NCBI RefSeq assembly: GCF_958450345.1 | Contig: NC_088783.1 | Location: forward strand, 10,667,701-10,731,700 | Direction: 5' to 3' | DNA from: Calliphora vicina | Lineage: Eukaryota; Arthropoda; Insecta; Diptera; Calliphoridae | Length of the DNA: 64,000 nt | Part shown: positions 23,706 through 36,299 of the stretch, piece after piece | Layout of the letters: each line of letters begins with the position of its first letter | Numbering within the stretch: position 1 is the stretch's first letter | Made by a program: the position numbers and the translations under genes | The notes under the pieces: model-generated | Database searches by the model: none | Seen by the model: only the letters and a program-made list of their open reading frames with translations | What the model was told of the DNA's origin: nothing

Positions 23706-25689
23706 AGCGTATAGTAAAAGACAGTGACTATTTAATTGTAGTGTAATTTAAATAAATAAAGAGTAGTAACAGGTTTTAAACAACTGATGGATTATATTTT
23801 CAATTAAATTAATACGGTTTATTTAGAGGAAGTAAACTACCGTTTTTAAAAGGTAAAATCTTAACAATATCATCAGTTTCAGTGGAGCCTATCAATCCTG
23901 ATTACGTGGTGTTCTAAGTAGGTCCATGGAGGTACTGAGGTGGATGTTTGTGGTTCTAATTTTCAACTGCATATCCATAAGGGAAAATATTCATGGCATT
24001 ATATGTCATCATTATTTGCAATAATTTATATATTTACTCATAATTCAAGCAATAGCAGAGAATTGAAATTTATAGTTGTTTGTTATAAATCCTCAATTAA
24101 ATCAGATTATTTGTCATTTGCAGTTTGATATTTTAAATTTCAAGGCAAACACTGTAATCGATTTGTATCTTTAAGATACAATGATGCTAATAAGATATTT
24201 TGTCTCGTCCAACTCAAGAGCACTGTGTAATATTTAATAAGTGGTGGTTAGTTAGTTGCTGGTGTTTGTTTTTTGTTTTTGCCATGGCAAGCGATGTGTT
24301 TTTCATTATGCCCCATGTCTTTATGTCTTTTATAATCTTGATTTTATGTGTGAGTATCTTTTTTTTTGCAGTTTTTAACCAGTGTCACTTAATTCAAGAG
24401 CATTTTGCTGTAGCAGTTTGTTGTTTATAACGTTTGTATTTTTTTGTTTTAGCAGATCTTTTTTTTATTTAAAAGATAAAAAATAAAACAAAAATATGTG
24501 GTTGGGGAAAGAGTATAGCAATAATGCTTGAATGTAAACTCGTTGTTATTGTGGTAACAAATAAGTTTTAATCTAACCAAAACAACATGTATTTTTTCCC
24601 CGTTTTGTTTTTTTCAATTTTTATTTTACAATTTCCTATTTTTTTTGTATGTGTTTTAAACCAACAAACATGTCTTTTAGTTTATAGCAGCAGAGACAGG
24701 GAAAATGTTAAAAAAATTATACTTAAAGCAACTTTTTTTTGTTTTTATTTTTGTTTTTTACATATATTTCAACTTGTGACTACTTTGGCAAGCTTTTTAG
24801 TTAAGTGTTAGTGGCATACAAACCACAAAAAAATATATTTAAAAAACTAAGCAAAAAATACAACGCAATATGGATAAGATTTGTTAGAACAAAAACAAAG
24901 CAAAAACGAAGTAACTGAATAAAAAAAAACAACAATAAAATTTTAAGTCTTTTAAAACTTATTACCAACTCCTTGTGTTTGAAAGATGAGTAAAGGAAGA
25001 AGACTGAGAGTTCATACCAACACACTTGTATCTAAACACAAGAGAAATTGCATTTTCTAAAAGTAGCAAGCAAGGCTAAGCAAATTGTCTTGCCACATTC
25101 CAGTATTACATTAAAGTATTTAAAAAAACTAAAGAAAACAAGCAGCTTAACAACAATAAAAACCAAGTAAAATGTAACACAAGTAGTTAGAGTTGGTTAT
25201 TGGTTAGAATATATAGCCATTTTTCTTTTGGGCCAAAACCTCTAAAACACAATACCGGAAGAAGGAGTTTAAAGTTTAAAAGCTTTTAACAATTAACTTG
25301 ACTTAACGCACAATTGTGTTGTATCATAAATAAAAAGTAACAGCCAGCAACAATGCCAACAATGAGTTTTACCTCCAGGGACCAGATACAAAATCTGTTA
25401 AGAATAAATTGTGATTGTTTTGTTTAATATTTAATGTTAAAGTTAATAAATTACAGCGGAAGGGATGTGTAAATTATTTATATATATATATAGTCATACG
25501 TTATTTCAATTGTATTTGTAAAAAGTTTGAAAAAAAACAATGTAATTTTTCTGAGAAATGCCTACATTTATCATGTTTCATGCTTACAGAACAGAGCTGG
25601 GTGGCGTATGATTAATATTTAATTGTACAAAATTAATAAATAATTATACGCCACCGGAAGTTTGCGTGTGCCTAAAAGCAAATTGTTTT
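23706..25689. other. AT-rich non-coding DNA
   Basis: No gene seen. Several frames of 62-76 codons are T-rich, hydrophobic by composition and opposed by similar frames on the other strand. A TA microsatellite lies at 25477-25492. Nothing resembles an exon with splice sites. Confidence 0.5.
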
Positions 25690-27330
25690 GTTAAAGTTAA
25701 AAATATAATAATAATTTAGAATTTAAAATGACAAAAATAACATTGGCACATAAAGGGTATCGCAAAATGTATGCCAGATTTGTGCAGTAAAGTGTTGTCA
25801 ACCAAAAAACTTTTCTTAGTTCAAAATACATATGTGTGGAAAACCACACACCAGGGAAAACAACTTTACTTTTGAAAAATCTCGTTATCAAAATTTATTT
25901 TTCAATCAATTAATGCGTTTTCTGTGCTAAATGCATGCGGCAGGAAATATCATGAAATTTAATGAATATCAATTAACAAAATATGTATAAGCAAGATTGG
26001 ACTGTGCAGTAAAGTATTGTCAACCAAAAAAGTTGTTCCTTGTCCAAAATACATATGTGTGGAAAACCACACACCAGGGAAAACAACTTTACTTTTGAAA
26101 AATCTCGTTATCAAAATTTATTTTTCAATCAATTAATGCGTTTTCTGTGCTAAATGCATGCGGCAGGAAATATCATGAAATTTAATGAATATCAATTAAC
26201 AAAATATATGCAAGATTGGACTGTGCAGTAAAGTGTTGCCAACCAAAAAAAAACTGCTTATAGTACAAAATACATATGTGTGGAAAACCACACATACAGG
26301 GTAAAAAACTTTACTTTACAAAATTTATTTTTGAATCAATAAATGCATGCGGCAGGAAATATCAAGAAATTTCTTGAACATCGCTTAACAAATATTTTTT
26401 AAATGTCTACAAAAAAGACTCAAATACAGAAATTTAAAATGACAAAAATAACATTGGCACATAAAGGCTATCGCAAAATATATTCAGAATTGGAATTTGC
26501 TCTTCCTAGTCCAAATTACATATGTGTGGAAAACCACACACCAGGGTAAAAAACTTTACTTTTGAAAAATCTCCTCATCAAAATTTATTTTTGAATCAAT
26601 TAATGCGTTTTCTAAATACATGTGGCAGGAAACATCAAGAAATTTCAGGAACTTCAATTAACAAATATTTTTTAAATATCTACAAAAATGATTTAAATAT
26701 CGAAATATAAAATGAGAAAAGTAACACTGGCATATAAGAGGTAGCGTAAAATATATGCAAGATTGGAGTTCGCTGCTATCTGTGCAGTAAAGTGTTGAAA
26801 ACCAAAAAAAACTGTTCCTGGTCCAAAATACATATGTGTGGAAAACCACACACAAGGGTAAGCAACTTCACTTTTTTAATATTTTGTTATCAAAATTTAT
26901 TTTTCAATCAATTAATAAGTTTTTTGTGCTAAATTAATGCGGCAGGAAATTTCATGAACATCGCTGAACAAATTTTTTTAAATGTCTACAAAAAACCGAA
27001 ATTTAAAATGACAAAAATAACATTGGCACATAAGGGTATCGCAAAATGTATGCAAGATTAGAATTTGCTGCCATTTGTGCAGTAAAGTGTTGCCAACCAA
27101 AAAAAACTGTTCCTAGTCCAAAATACATATGTGTGGAAAACCACACCAGGGTATGCAACTTCACTTTTTAAATATTTTATTCTCAAAATTTATTTTTCAA
27201 TCAGTTAATGCGTTTTCTGTACTAAATGCATGCGACAGGAAATATCAAGAAATTTCATGAACATAAAGATTTGTTTAAATGTATACAAAAATGATTCAAA
27301 TACCGAAATTTTTAATTTAACGGTTTATAT
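25690..27330 (+). repeat. Tandem array of six hairpin repeats
   Basis: The hairpin GTGTGGAAAACCACAC (6-base stem, AAAA loop) occurs at 25834, 26057, 26278, 26524 and 26836, and as GTGTGGAAAACCACACC at 27131. Spacings are 223, 221, 246, 312 and 295 bases. Each unit goes on with CAGGG.AAACAACTTTACTTT, a TATCAAAATTTATTTTT block, AATGCGTTTTCTGTGC, ATGCATGCGGCAGGAAATATCA, then TGCAGTAAAGTGTTG and an AACCAAAAAA run before the next hairpin. Longer units contain an extra AAAATGACAAAAATAACATTGGCACATA block. The array is a satellite; dispersed singles lie at 11315-11640, 13955-14345 and 16617-17095. No coding content. Confidence 0.95.
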
Positions 27331-28732
27331 GCTTTATTACATATACTCTAGTCCCTTGTCAAGCACTTCCTTTTCTTCACCATTAAATATTTTCATTAAA
27401 ATATCTGTATTCAAACAAATAAATACAAAATGCAAATAAATTTACATGGCCATACATCCAGCATAATAACCCAGAGACACACACACCCACTTCCAACCAA
27501 CAACAAAAGTGAAGAATAAAACTGAAAAACTAAAAAGACATTGTAGTCTTCTTAAAGACTTTCTTTCAACTTGTGATTGTGATTTATGGAATGCATAAAA
27601 CTTTACAACACAAACAATGATCAAAGATAAGAAAAATGATGCAAGAATAACTTTCACAGGAGCATGTGAGATAACAACAGCAACAACAGCTGTACTGTGC
27701 CACCATTAAACAAAAAAAAAAAAAACAAGCAACAACAAAAAAATACATATGATGAAGATGATAACGTGCATCCATCACATCATATTGCATCATACAGAAA
27801 AATTTACGTATTATCTGAAACTGAAGATATAAAAGAATATAACTACAAACAACATGACATACATACATATAAATTCATACAACTGCAACTATTTTCTTTA
27901 CTCCTTGTTAACATTCATTCATTCCTTCATTCAGTTGTTCCTTTTATTTCTCAGCTCTCTTTCATTTTAGCTGTTGTTGTATTAGTTATATTCCCTTTGG
28001 CTTAAATGTAAAATTTGTATATTTGAAATTTGCATACTTACTTAGAAACACATCCATACAAACGTATGCATGAATGAATGAAAATATGAATTTAACATAT
28101 TTTTTTTTCTTCTTGTTAACGAAAAAAAAAATTGAAAAAATTATAATAGGGAAAAACTAAAAGTAAATATTATAAAGAACAAAATAAAAGCGTTGAAATA
28201 GAAAAATGCAATGCAGCAGATTGTGATGCATCATTTAAAGTTGCAAAAAAAAAAAATATGATTCTTCCTTCTTTTTGTGTGTCAAATGTAAAGAAACGTT
28301 TCATAAAAGTTCAGCCAGTGAATTATTAGAGTATGAAAATTTTGTAAATACGAGTGCAGCAATGATTTAAATAATAATGAGTTTGACAAAAATTTAATAA
28401 AAAAATTTTTTTTTGGAAATTCTATTTAAGAAAATCGCAAATGTAAATGATTCTATTACAATTTGCAGATAAGCGGAAAAACTACCTTAAAAATATATTT
28501 GTATTTAGCACAATTCTTACTACAATATCTGTAATTGTTTCGATAATTTATTCATTTGCATCAGGAAAAATTAGAAAATATATTGAAGAGATAAAAGAGT
28601 TTGAATATTATTTTAAATGAAAATGAAAACAACAATATCAGCAACCTAAAATAAGAGCACGAAAAAGTACAAACATTGATATTTAAGACCCTTGTAGATA
28701 GTTTACATCAATTTAATATAATTGGCTATTTT
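27331..28732. other. AT-rich non-coding DNA
   Basis: No gene recognised. The 102-codon plus frame at 27697-28005 and the 94-codon minus frame at 27584-27868 overlap and start in poly-Lys/poly-Gln-like low complexity (AAACAAAAAAAAA, CAACAACAACAG). I see no domain in either. Confidence 0.5.
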
Positions 28733-28736
28733 TTAA

Positions 28737-28967
28737 CCCTTTAATGCATATTGTTGCCAATTGTCTACATTCCAGTTCCACTTAATTTTAGACGAATATA
28801 AGCTTGATACTAATTCAGATTCTAATACTGAAAAATCAAATCAAATCAAAGTTTCAGCTAAAAAAATTCTAAATCAAACTAAAGCTAAAGGAAATATAAT
28901 AAATAAAAATCAACTAAATATTTGATACTTTATAGAAAAATAAATGTAAAAATCATGCATTTAAGGG
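28737..28967 (+). mobile_element. piggyBac-like MITE, copy 1
   Basis: The 231-base element runs from CCCTTTAATGCATATTG to ATGCATTTAAGGG and is directly flanked by TTAA on both sides (28733-28736, 28968-28971). TTAA duplications and CCC...GGG ends are the signature of the piggyBac superfamily. A second copy in inverse orientation, 34959-35192, matches along its whole length, including CCAATTGTCTACATTCCA and GACGAATATAAGCTTGATAC. No transposase. Confidence 0.88.
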
Positions 28968-28984
28968 TTAAAGGTTCTATATTG

Positions 28985-29660
28985 TTAGCTATGACTTTTT
29001 CACATCTTGGAAATACATGGATTTCGAGCCAAAAGAACGGTTCATCTTTAGAGGCCAATAACCATTCAATCCAATAATGGATACTCTGTTCCAAAGTGAT
29101 GCGTACCCAGAGAGAGCGTTCTGCATCGATCGAAACAAATTGTAGTCGGACAGGGCAAGGTCTGGACTATAAGGCTCGTGAGACAAAACTTACCAAACAA
29201 TTCCTTTTAAAAGGCAGTTAGTCTGGCTGTTTTTCGGCCAATGCTTTCTTCAAACGAAGTAGTTGCGTTCGGTATAGGTTCCCTGTAATGATCTGGTCAG
29301 ATTTCAGCAGCTTAAAATAGGTAGGACAATTGGCCGGGCTTCACATACGAAAGGATCTATTTTTTGTCGTAACTAATGATTGGGTGCAAAAACTGTTTTC
29401 TTTTATAGCGTTTAGGCATTATTTCTCACATGAAAAATAATCTTTCGAGGTTTCTCGGCTTCAATTCGTATGGTATCTAATTTCCATACTTTTGAATGAA
29501 TCCTGCTACTAGAGTTGTGGTTTTCATACTGTTTTGGTAGTCCTACCGTGTCAAAATCACCACTTTTTAATCGCACAAACCATCTCTCGCACTTTGAAAC
29601 CGATGGAACAAATTCACCATAAGCTTTGGTGAGCAATCGGAGTGCTTCTGCTGCACTTTT
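28985..29660 (-). pseudogene. mariner transposase relic, minus strand
   Basis: Two broken frames lie on the minus strand. The N-terminal one (29636 to 29412) contains YGEFVPSVSKCERWFVRLKS and GDFDT, as in mariner N-termini, then EAEKPRKI. The C-terminal one (29186 to 28989) contains HEPYSPDLALSDYNLFRSMQ then NALSG, the region with the third catalytic Asp of the D,D34D triad. The middle (29200-29400) has fragments such as the NAT.LLRLKK-type block, with frameshifts and stops. The MQNALSG word matches MQNVLSG of the copy at 20404-21409, so they are close relatives. No clear ITR is seen here. The piggyBac-like MITE ends 18 bases away. Confidence 0.88.
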
Positions 29661-29914
29661 TTCAAATTAACGAAGTAAAGTAAACTATTTTACCTATTTA
29701 CTTAACTAATTTGACACTACCGAAGCCAAAAACAACATTACATGCAATGTACCCTTCAAAATGACGTACAAACATATACATCCAATAGCTCTAGCTGACT
29801 CGGTTTGCTTAGCTATAAAAATTTGTTTAATAGCGAAAATTTGAGGTAGTTTTTAAGGATAATTTTATTCTACGTTCTATAATTTATGTTTGATTAATTT
29901 ACTTATTCAAAAAG

Positions 29915-30510
29915 TACCATTTGAAGATCAAAAAAGTACCAGTTTTTCTCCCTGTTTTGTACCAAATACTATCAAGAACTCTATTGTTTCTTTACTCAGA
30001 AACATATCTGCCAACTACCTTACAAAAGTACAAGTAGAAGAAAAAGTACAAATTTAAATTTTTCCATCTTAAACGCCCGTCAAGTTTAAAATGTCAAAAT
30101 ACTCTACTTTGTCAAAAATGTTTGTGTAAAATATATTCTGTAGTCATTTTCTCAAGAAAATCATATGTTTGAAAAAAGTATTTAAACTATTTGCACGGAT
30201 TTTGCCCAGTCTACTTTCGAACGAGTGTTCTAAATAAATCATGTTAGTGTTACTGTTTGTATGACTATAGGAATAAAAGTTTAAAATTTTATCAAAATTG
30301 GCTTGATTATTTTTAACAAAATGTATTTTTTTGGAATTTTCAAAAAGTACCGAACTTATATTTGGTATTTTTTGATAAATAATACGATTTAAAATTTATT
30401 ATTTTGTTTTAAAAGATGCATAGGGTGTCAAATAAAAATACCAAAACATAGTTTTTCTACCCTAAATGGTTCGAAAAGTACCAAACAAAAAAGTGCCTAC
30501 TAATTTTTTA
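29915..30510. repeat. Region with recurrent AAAAGTACC motif
   Basis: The word AAAAGTACC or a one-base variant recurs at 29908, 29933, 30342 and 30472, among TTTTGTACCAAAT and AAAAAGTACAA variants. It looks like a diverged repeat or a degenerate transposon with internal copies. I could not define ends. Confidence 0.4.
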
Positions 30511-31359
30511 AGTAAAATTACAGTTTAAATCTTGTTTGCATCTCTATTAGTTTAGAAAATTTTTACCAAAAATCCCATATTAGTGTCTATACCTTTTGGC
30601 CTTTGGGCAGGGTGATGTTGAACCAATCAATCACTTAATAATGTAACTCTTTTATATATATAGATAAATTTGATTTAACGTTAGAAACAATATATAAATA
30701 TATAAATAAAAGGAGTATTTTGGCAAATTCTCCAAAATTCTATTTTTAAACAATTTAAATTAATTTTATTATTAAACTTTTTTTATCTTTTTTAAATTTC
30801 CTCTATAAATAATGATGTATTTTTTTAATATCTCCCCTTCACACAAATTCTGTTTATTTTTACTGCTTGCAATTAATAATTCCATGTAATTAATTTATTA
30901 TTTCTACGTTTGTCCCATTTTGTGGCATTAATAGTTTGCTGTAATGGTAGATGTTTCTTTATTTTTATTGTTACAATGATGCTTTTTTTCTGTTGTTTGG
31001 CTCATATTCGTAATTGCCAAAGTCGTTGAGATATATGACGAAAAAAAAAATTATATGTACTATTATTATTTTAATGAATTTACAAAAAAAAAAATGATAA
31101 AAAAATTGGGGAAAATAAAATTGCATGTTTTTCTGTCAACTCAATAACAACAATACAATCAACTTTAATAAAATCGTTGCCAGGATGAGCACCAGCAGCA
31201 ACATCACCAATATTTATTAACACTTTACACTATGATGCATTCACACAGACACAGACAGATAAACAGCTACAATATATAGACATAAAATAATTATGTATAT
31301 TTCAGTGGGTTTTAAACAGTTGTGGTGTAAAATTTGTGATTAATATAAACCATGTAAAC

Positions 31360-31790
31360 CAAAATTGTTTCGAAGAGACTTTGTAGTAGCAAGTAATTTA
31401 TTAAGCAGATATATTCAACTAATATTTCTAATACACTTTTGGTCCTTCGAACCAAGACTTCATAAATCTAACTCAATATTATCTTACAAATCCTTGCGAA
31501 ACTACAACTAAAATAAGAAAATTGAAAATTATCTCATAAGACTTTGTAATAGAAAGTAATTCTTAAGGGAGAGATATTAAATTAATATTTCTAATATAAT
31601 TATGGTCCTTCGAACCTGAAAATTCCTCGAACTCACAATCTAAATAAGGTCATGTACAATTCTCTCACAGATAAGTAAAAATTAATAGTAAAAGAGATAT
31701 CTCTGCAACATAAGTCTCTGGGTCCTTCGAACACAGAGAGAGAGAACAAATTAATTTATACACATTATTATTGGTCCTTCGAACTATATT
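31360..31790 (+). repeat. Tandem repeat with GGTCCTTCGAAC core
   Basis: GGTCCTTCGAAC occurs four times: 31441, 31614, 31731 and 31773. The first two are preceded by the same 75-base block (GACTTTGTAGTAGCAAGTAA, then AACTAATATTTCTAATA), giving a period of about 173 bases; the third and fourth are shorter. The frame 31665-31856 (minus) covers the third and fourth copies and is probably chance. Family unknown. Confidence 0.7.
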
Positions 31791-32379
31791 TATTATGATT
31801 TCCCTGCACATCATTAAACAAACATTTATTTTATTACTAATTAATGAGGTCTTCATTTTACTGCTATTTATTTACGCCTGCATGTTTATATTCAGTAGAT
31901 ATTAAAATAATGTTAATAATTTAAGTCGTATTGATGACTTTTTTTGCTCAATAAAAAAAATTTCGCTCATATATTTTTAATTTATCAGTACAAATAGTTT
32001 TATTTTCAGTACATTTTCTCCATTTTATAATTTGCAATTCTTGTTGGCAAATACTTGCAAAAATACATTCGCACACAAATAAATACACTGCTCAGCATAC
32101 AGAAGAGAGAAAAAAACTGAACTGTTACCCTGCAGTTCTGAGTGACTGTGATTTTTTTGGTAGGTATTACTAGGGGTCACCAATAGTCCTAGGCAATTGA
32201 ATCTGCATAAATTACAAATAGACTGCCTAATATCTTATCCAAAGTAGTAAACTGGTTACTTGACTAGTTATATAAATAGTAGAGTGATCGATTCTTCGAC
32301 ATTTTTTAAAAACCGAATTTCGGTTTCATCGAAAAATTGCAATTTAATATAAACCGGTTTCACAAAAGATTTCAGAGCA

Positions 32380-33205
32380 ATATGAATTATGGATCCAAAA
32401 ATAAACGATTTTCAATTTAAGTATTCAAAAAATAGTTGATTTTTTCTGTTTTTTGTGTGAAAAGGTAACTTAACTCTTTTTTAATTAAAAAAAAAAACTT
32501 TCTTTATGAACATATAACAATTTTATGTTTATCTAAAAGATATCTTTACGGAGACCATTTTGATATAAAAAACATGTCCTATTATTCGAGTATGTCGTCC
32601 CTACGTCTTTCGGAATTTGACCTATATTTTATTAAAAATTCAAATTTGGGCCACATATTCTAAAATCCCAAAGCTGGGATCAGAAAACAAAAAGCAGCTT
32701 TGAAAACCTTGACGTGTTCCCTATATATCGCCAAAGTATTTTCCCAACCCGAAGGAATATATAGGCAAAATTGTAGAAAATACCATTTTTGGAATTTTCG
32801 CTCCAATTTTTAGGAATTGCGGGATTCCCTTTACAAGTTTTTTTACACCTTGTTATTTACAATGATAAACTTCAAAAGGGTTGAAAATTTCATTGAGTTT
32901 CGTTAATAAATAAAGATTTTATTACATATTCATTGAGTTTCTAAAACTAAAATTTATATAAAAATGTTGATATGATTGCAAATATTAGGAACAATTTGAT
33001 CCACATTTATTACGAGCTATTTTTTTTTGTTTAGATAAGTTAATTTTTGGTCTTACAAAAAAAAATTCAAGTCAATATCTCAATTAGATTCAAAAATATG
33101 CCACTTTAAATCTCCGGCCTTCAAAAATATTGCACTTTTTCATACTAAAAAATGTGTCTGAGTCAGAACCAATGACTTGTGTTGAATGTTTTAAGAAAAT
33201 TTATT
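32380..33205 (+). repeat. 0.9 kb interspersed repeat, family R1 copy B
   Basis: Inverse partner of 6690-7640. It opens with ATGGATCCAAAAATAAACGA and closes with TGTGTCTGAGTCAGAACCAA; the internal AGCTGGGATCAGAAAAC and GGAATTGCGGGATTCC blocks match. It interrupts a region of CTAGTTA-type repeats (32150-32290 and 33240-33680), which suggests insertion. No coding capacity. Confidence 0.75.
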
Positions 33206-33595
33206 AAAATTCCTGGTATTCCACCCTGGTATTCCACCCAACCAGATAACAGATACAAGGAGATAGTGTATTAGACGGTTCTTAGAAGTTGATTCAGCAT
33301 TTCAGATTACAAAGGTGCACTAATTGGCAATTGAATCTACAATTGACTACTTCTGTTGGGTAAAATAACTACTTTATAAAGTGCAATTCCTCTAGATTCC
33401 TAAGAGACTAAAGTGACAACTAACTACATGCTAGATTTCTTGGGATGTACAAAGTAACCAATTGATTTATCATTACAAGGAACTGGATATTCAAGCTGTT
33501 TCGCAAGTAGTTAAAGTATCTCTTCTAGACAGAAATTTTCCGTAATGTTTTATTACCTTCCTGACTCCAATTTATTTGTTTGTTTTGACCATTTG

Positions 33596-33626
33596 ACACT
33601 AGATTACATTCCATGTAATCTAGTGT
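33596..33626. repeat. Perfect palindrome, 14-base arms
   Basis: ACACTAGATTACAT and ATGTAATCTAGTGT are exact reverse complements around the spacer TCC. A larger inversion surrounds it: CTAAGAGACTAAAGTGACAA near 33400 against TTGTCACTTTAGTGTCTCTTAG near 33638. It may be the centre of a foldback element. Confidence 0.85.
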
Positions 33627-33679
33627 TAAGTTAATTGTCACTTTAGTGTCTCTTAGTAATCTAAAGTGTAGACAGCTTA

Positions 33680-34954
33680 AATTTTTGTGTACTCCCCTTT
33701 ACAAATTAGTTATTTTACTCACCAGATGTGGTCTATTGGAGAGTCTTTGAGGGATGCTGGGATACTTACTAGGTTTGTATATATGTATTTAAATGTGTTT
33801 ATGTTGTTGTGTATTTATTTACATGCATGTAAGAGATTTTATTGGACTGTTGCATTAATGTATGCATGATGCATATAAAGTACATTGTTGATTGCTTTCT
33901 TTATGCGGCTTGTTGCAAGTATTGTGATATTACAAGCATAAGCAGCATATCGTCAATGAGTCCACAAAACAAGCTACATATGTATGTACATAAATATTAT
34001 ATTTGAAAACTCCGTAAAAGTGCAAATTTTTTTTTGCAAACCTTTTTGCAGGCCTACTTGCGATATATTGCTAGCCTTTATATAGTTTATAAATTGTTTA
34101 TTACATACATACACAATATTTTACTGTTGAATTTTATTAAAATATTTTGTGGATTTTTCTCTCTTCTTTGTACATAGTACATAAACTTTTTTTTGATTGG
34201 TAAAACATTTTAAAAGTATTGAAATGAAAAAAAATATATTAAAAAATGTCAATATGTCAATAAGAGTTTGGTTATGAAAAAAGTATATATACTGTATGTA
34301 TAAATATAAACCTTATTAATTATTGACTCATTTATAAATTCTTAAACAACTTAATGTTTGCAATTTCTGGCAAAAATTATTAAAATGACATTTATATGAA
34401 TAATAACTGCTTAATTTAGCATGAGTTTTGAAGCAGCAAAAGCACTTCAGCAAGAAATATTCATATGATAAAAAAATAAATTCAAGAATTTATATAGACA
34501 TTTATTTAAAATGTTTTTCAATTAGAAGAAGTAGTTAGTTTAATAAAGAAATTGTTGAGGAAAGTTGAATAGATTGATTAAGATGCTAACGTACACCGAT
34601 ACTAGGTAATGAAAACTATACAAGGAGATTTTAGATTCAATCTACATAGATTACAAAAGGACTGCGTGATAGCCATAGTAATAAACGTATGGAATTCATA
34701 TACAATTTCATAGAATCAGTTAGCTTACTAGCTACATAACTAGTTATGTTAACAAGTATGTAGGACTGCTAAAGGGAAGCTAATAGACCACAAATAGTCA
34801 GTCTAAATGACATCTCCTAGTACTCAACACAGCGAGATTACCGCTTTAAAGTGAGTAAAACAACAAGCCCTAATATCAATTTTGTAAACATTTTAAAAAT
34901 ATTTCACCTTGAAACAAATTTGACTTTGTAATAAGTAATGAGTAAAGCTAGTCC
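33680..34954. other. AT-rich non-coding DNA
   Basis: No gene. A block at 34590-34830 (GATTCAATCTACATAGATTA, ACTAGTTATGTTAACAAGTA) loosely echoes 32150-32290 and 33300-33400, so part of it is old repeat. Frames are short. Confidence 0.45.
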
Positions 34955-34958
34955 TTAA

Positions 34959-35192
34959 CCCTTAAATGCATGATTTTTACATTTATTTTTCTATAAAGTA
35001 TCAAATATTTAGTTGATTTTTATTTATTATATTTCCTTTAGCTTTAGTTTGTTTTTGAATTTCTTTAGCTGAAACTTTTCGTACTCTATTTGATTTTTCT
35101 GAATTAGAATCTGAATTAGTATCAAGCTTATATTCGTCTAAAATTAAGTGGAATTGGAATGTAGACAATTGGCAATAATATGCATTAAAGGG
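34959..35192 (-). mobile_element. piggyBac-like MITE, copy 2
   Basis: Reverse complement of 28737-28967, with TTAA at 34955-34958 and 35193-35196. Ends are CCCTTAAATGCATG and ATGCATTAAAGGG. The mariner fragment begins 8 bases after it, as another mariner relic begins next to copy 1. Confidence 0.88.
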
Positions 35193-35199
35193 TTAAATA

Positions 35200-35475
35200 T
35201 TGGATGTCTGACTTAAAAATGCGGGTGTATCTTTGTTTTTAATAACTTGCACACAGCCTCAGAAGTGAGTATTTAAACTTGAATCGATGGAGAGATTTTA
35301 GGATTTTCATTATCTTAAAAAAATCGAATAATTTTTGGTGTTTACTCACTTTTGACTCTCACTATACATGTCATTTTGAAGGCTACTTATCTGTCATTTA
35401 TTTTCATTTAGTTATTGAACATTATGGTGTAAACAACAAATTCTTTTTCTTGCTTCGAAAATTTCGAATTTGTTT
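35200..35475 (+). mobile_element. mariner 5' fragment, interrupted
   Basis: It begins with the mariner ITR TTGGATGTCTGACTTAAAAA (35200) after a TA. After the inserted MITE it continues as CATTTTGAAGGCTACTTATC and TTAGTTATTGAACATTATGG, which match the 5' part of the copy at 49311-50157. Similarity stops near 35475; no transposase domain remains. The 87-codon frame at 35279-35542 spans both elements and is not a protein. Confidence 0.8.
35254..35364 (+). mobile_element. Tc1-type MITE, copy 2, deleted, inside mariner
   Basis: The left end CAGCCTCAGAAGTGAGTAT and the right end GTTTACTCACTTTTGACTCTC are the terminal repeats of the family at 15504-15734 and 41917-42143, but only about 110 bases remain, so most of the interior is deleted. 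A TA follows the right end. Mariner sequence lies on both sides, so this insertion is younger than the mariner. Confidence 0.8.
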
Positions 35476-36299
35476 GTGGTATAGAAAAAAAATAGAGGGA
35501 AATAAATCTGTAACTTCTAGATGCTTAGACCGATTTCAATGAAACTTGACCTAAACTTTCAATTAAACTTTTGAACTTAAGTTTTGAGTTTGGACCACAT
35601 GCGCGGACAGGGGACTCCAAAGTAGGACACGATCCTATTTCTTCGTTTGGGTTCCGACAGAGGGTACAACTAGAGTCGCAACTGAGAGTAAGTTGAGAGT
35701 AAAATAATTACTCTCTTCACACGTACTTGTGATATGTGAATTCAACATACTTGTGAGAGAATTAAGCACATAACAATACTTGAAATTTTAACTTCGATAT
35801 TCCGATTAAATAGAGTCCGAACCACTTTATTACACTTCTACACAATATTTGGCATTTTTTTTTTTTGAGGACACTTTTTTTTGCCGAAGTTCAAACGAAA
35901 AAAAATATTTTTTATTAATTTTTGACACTTAATTTTATTTGTGGTGGAATTTAATTTATAGAACAGAGTTTCAATTTTTGGCATTAAAAATAGAAGAAAA
36001 TTTAAATAAATTAAAATTTAAACATTTTTATACAACTCTGTCTGGTGAAAATTAAAAAGGTACCAATACAACCTCAAAACTATGTACTAATACATTCTCA
36101 CGACTTAGGTTTTTGACAACAGACTTAGGTTTTCTCCCTCTCAGTAACGCTTCTATGGATATATTATTCTATGGGTTCCGATTTAAAAACAATTACATAC
36201 AAATAATCTCCTCGTCGAACACTATAAAAAACCTCGTAGTTATTAATTATCTGTTATAGCTTAGGAGATAATCGAATTTTAAAATTAAATTCTCAACAT

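Noticed and set aside
25690..27330. CRISPR-like regularly spaced hairpins
   Set aside because: The 'spacers' between hairpins are themselves repeated, so this is tandem satellite DNA.
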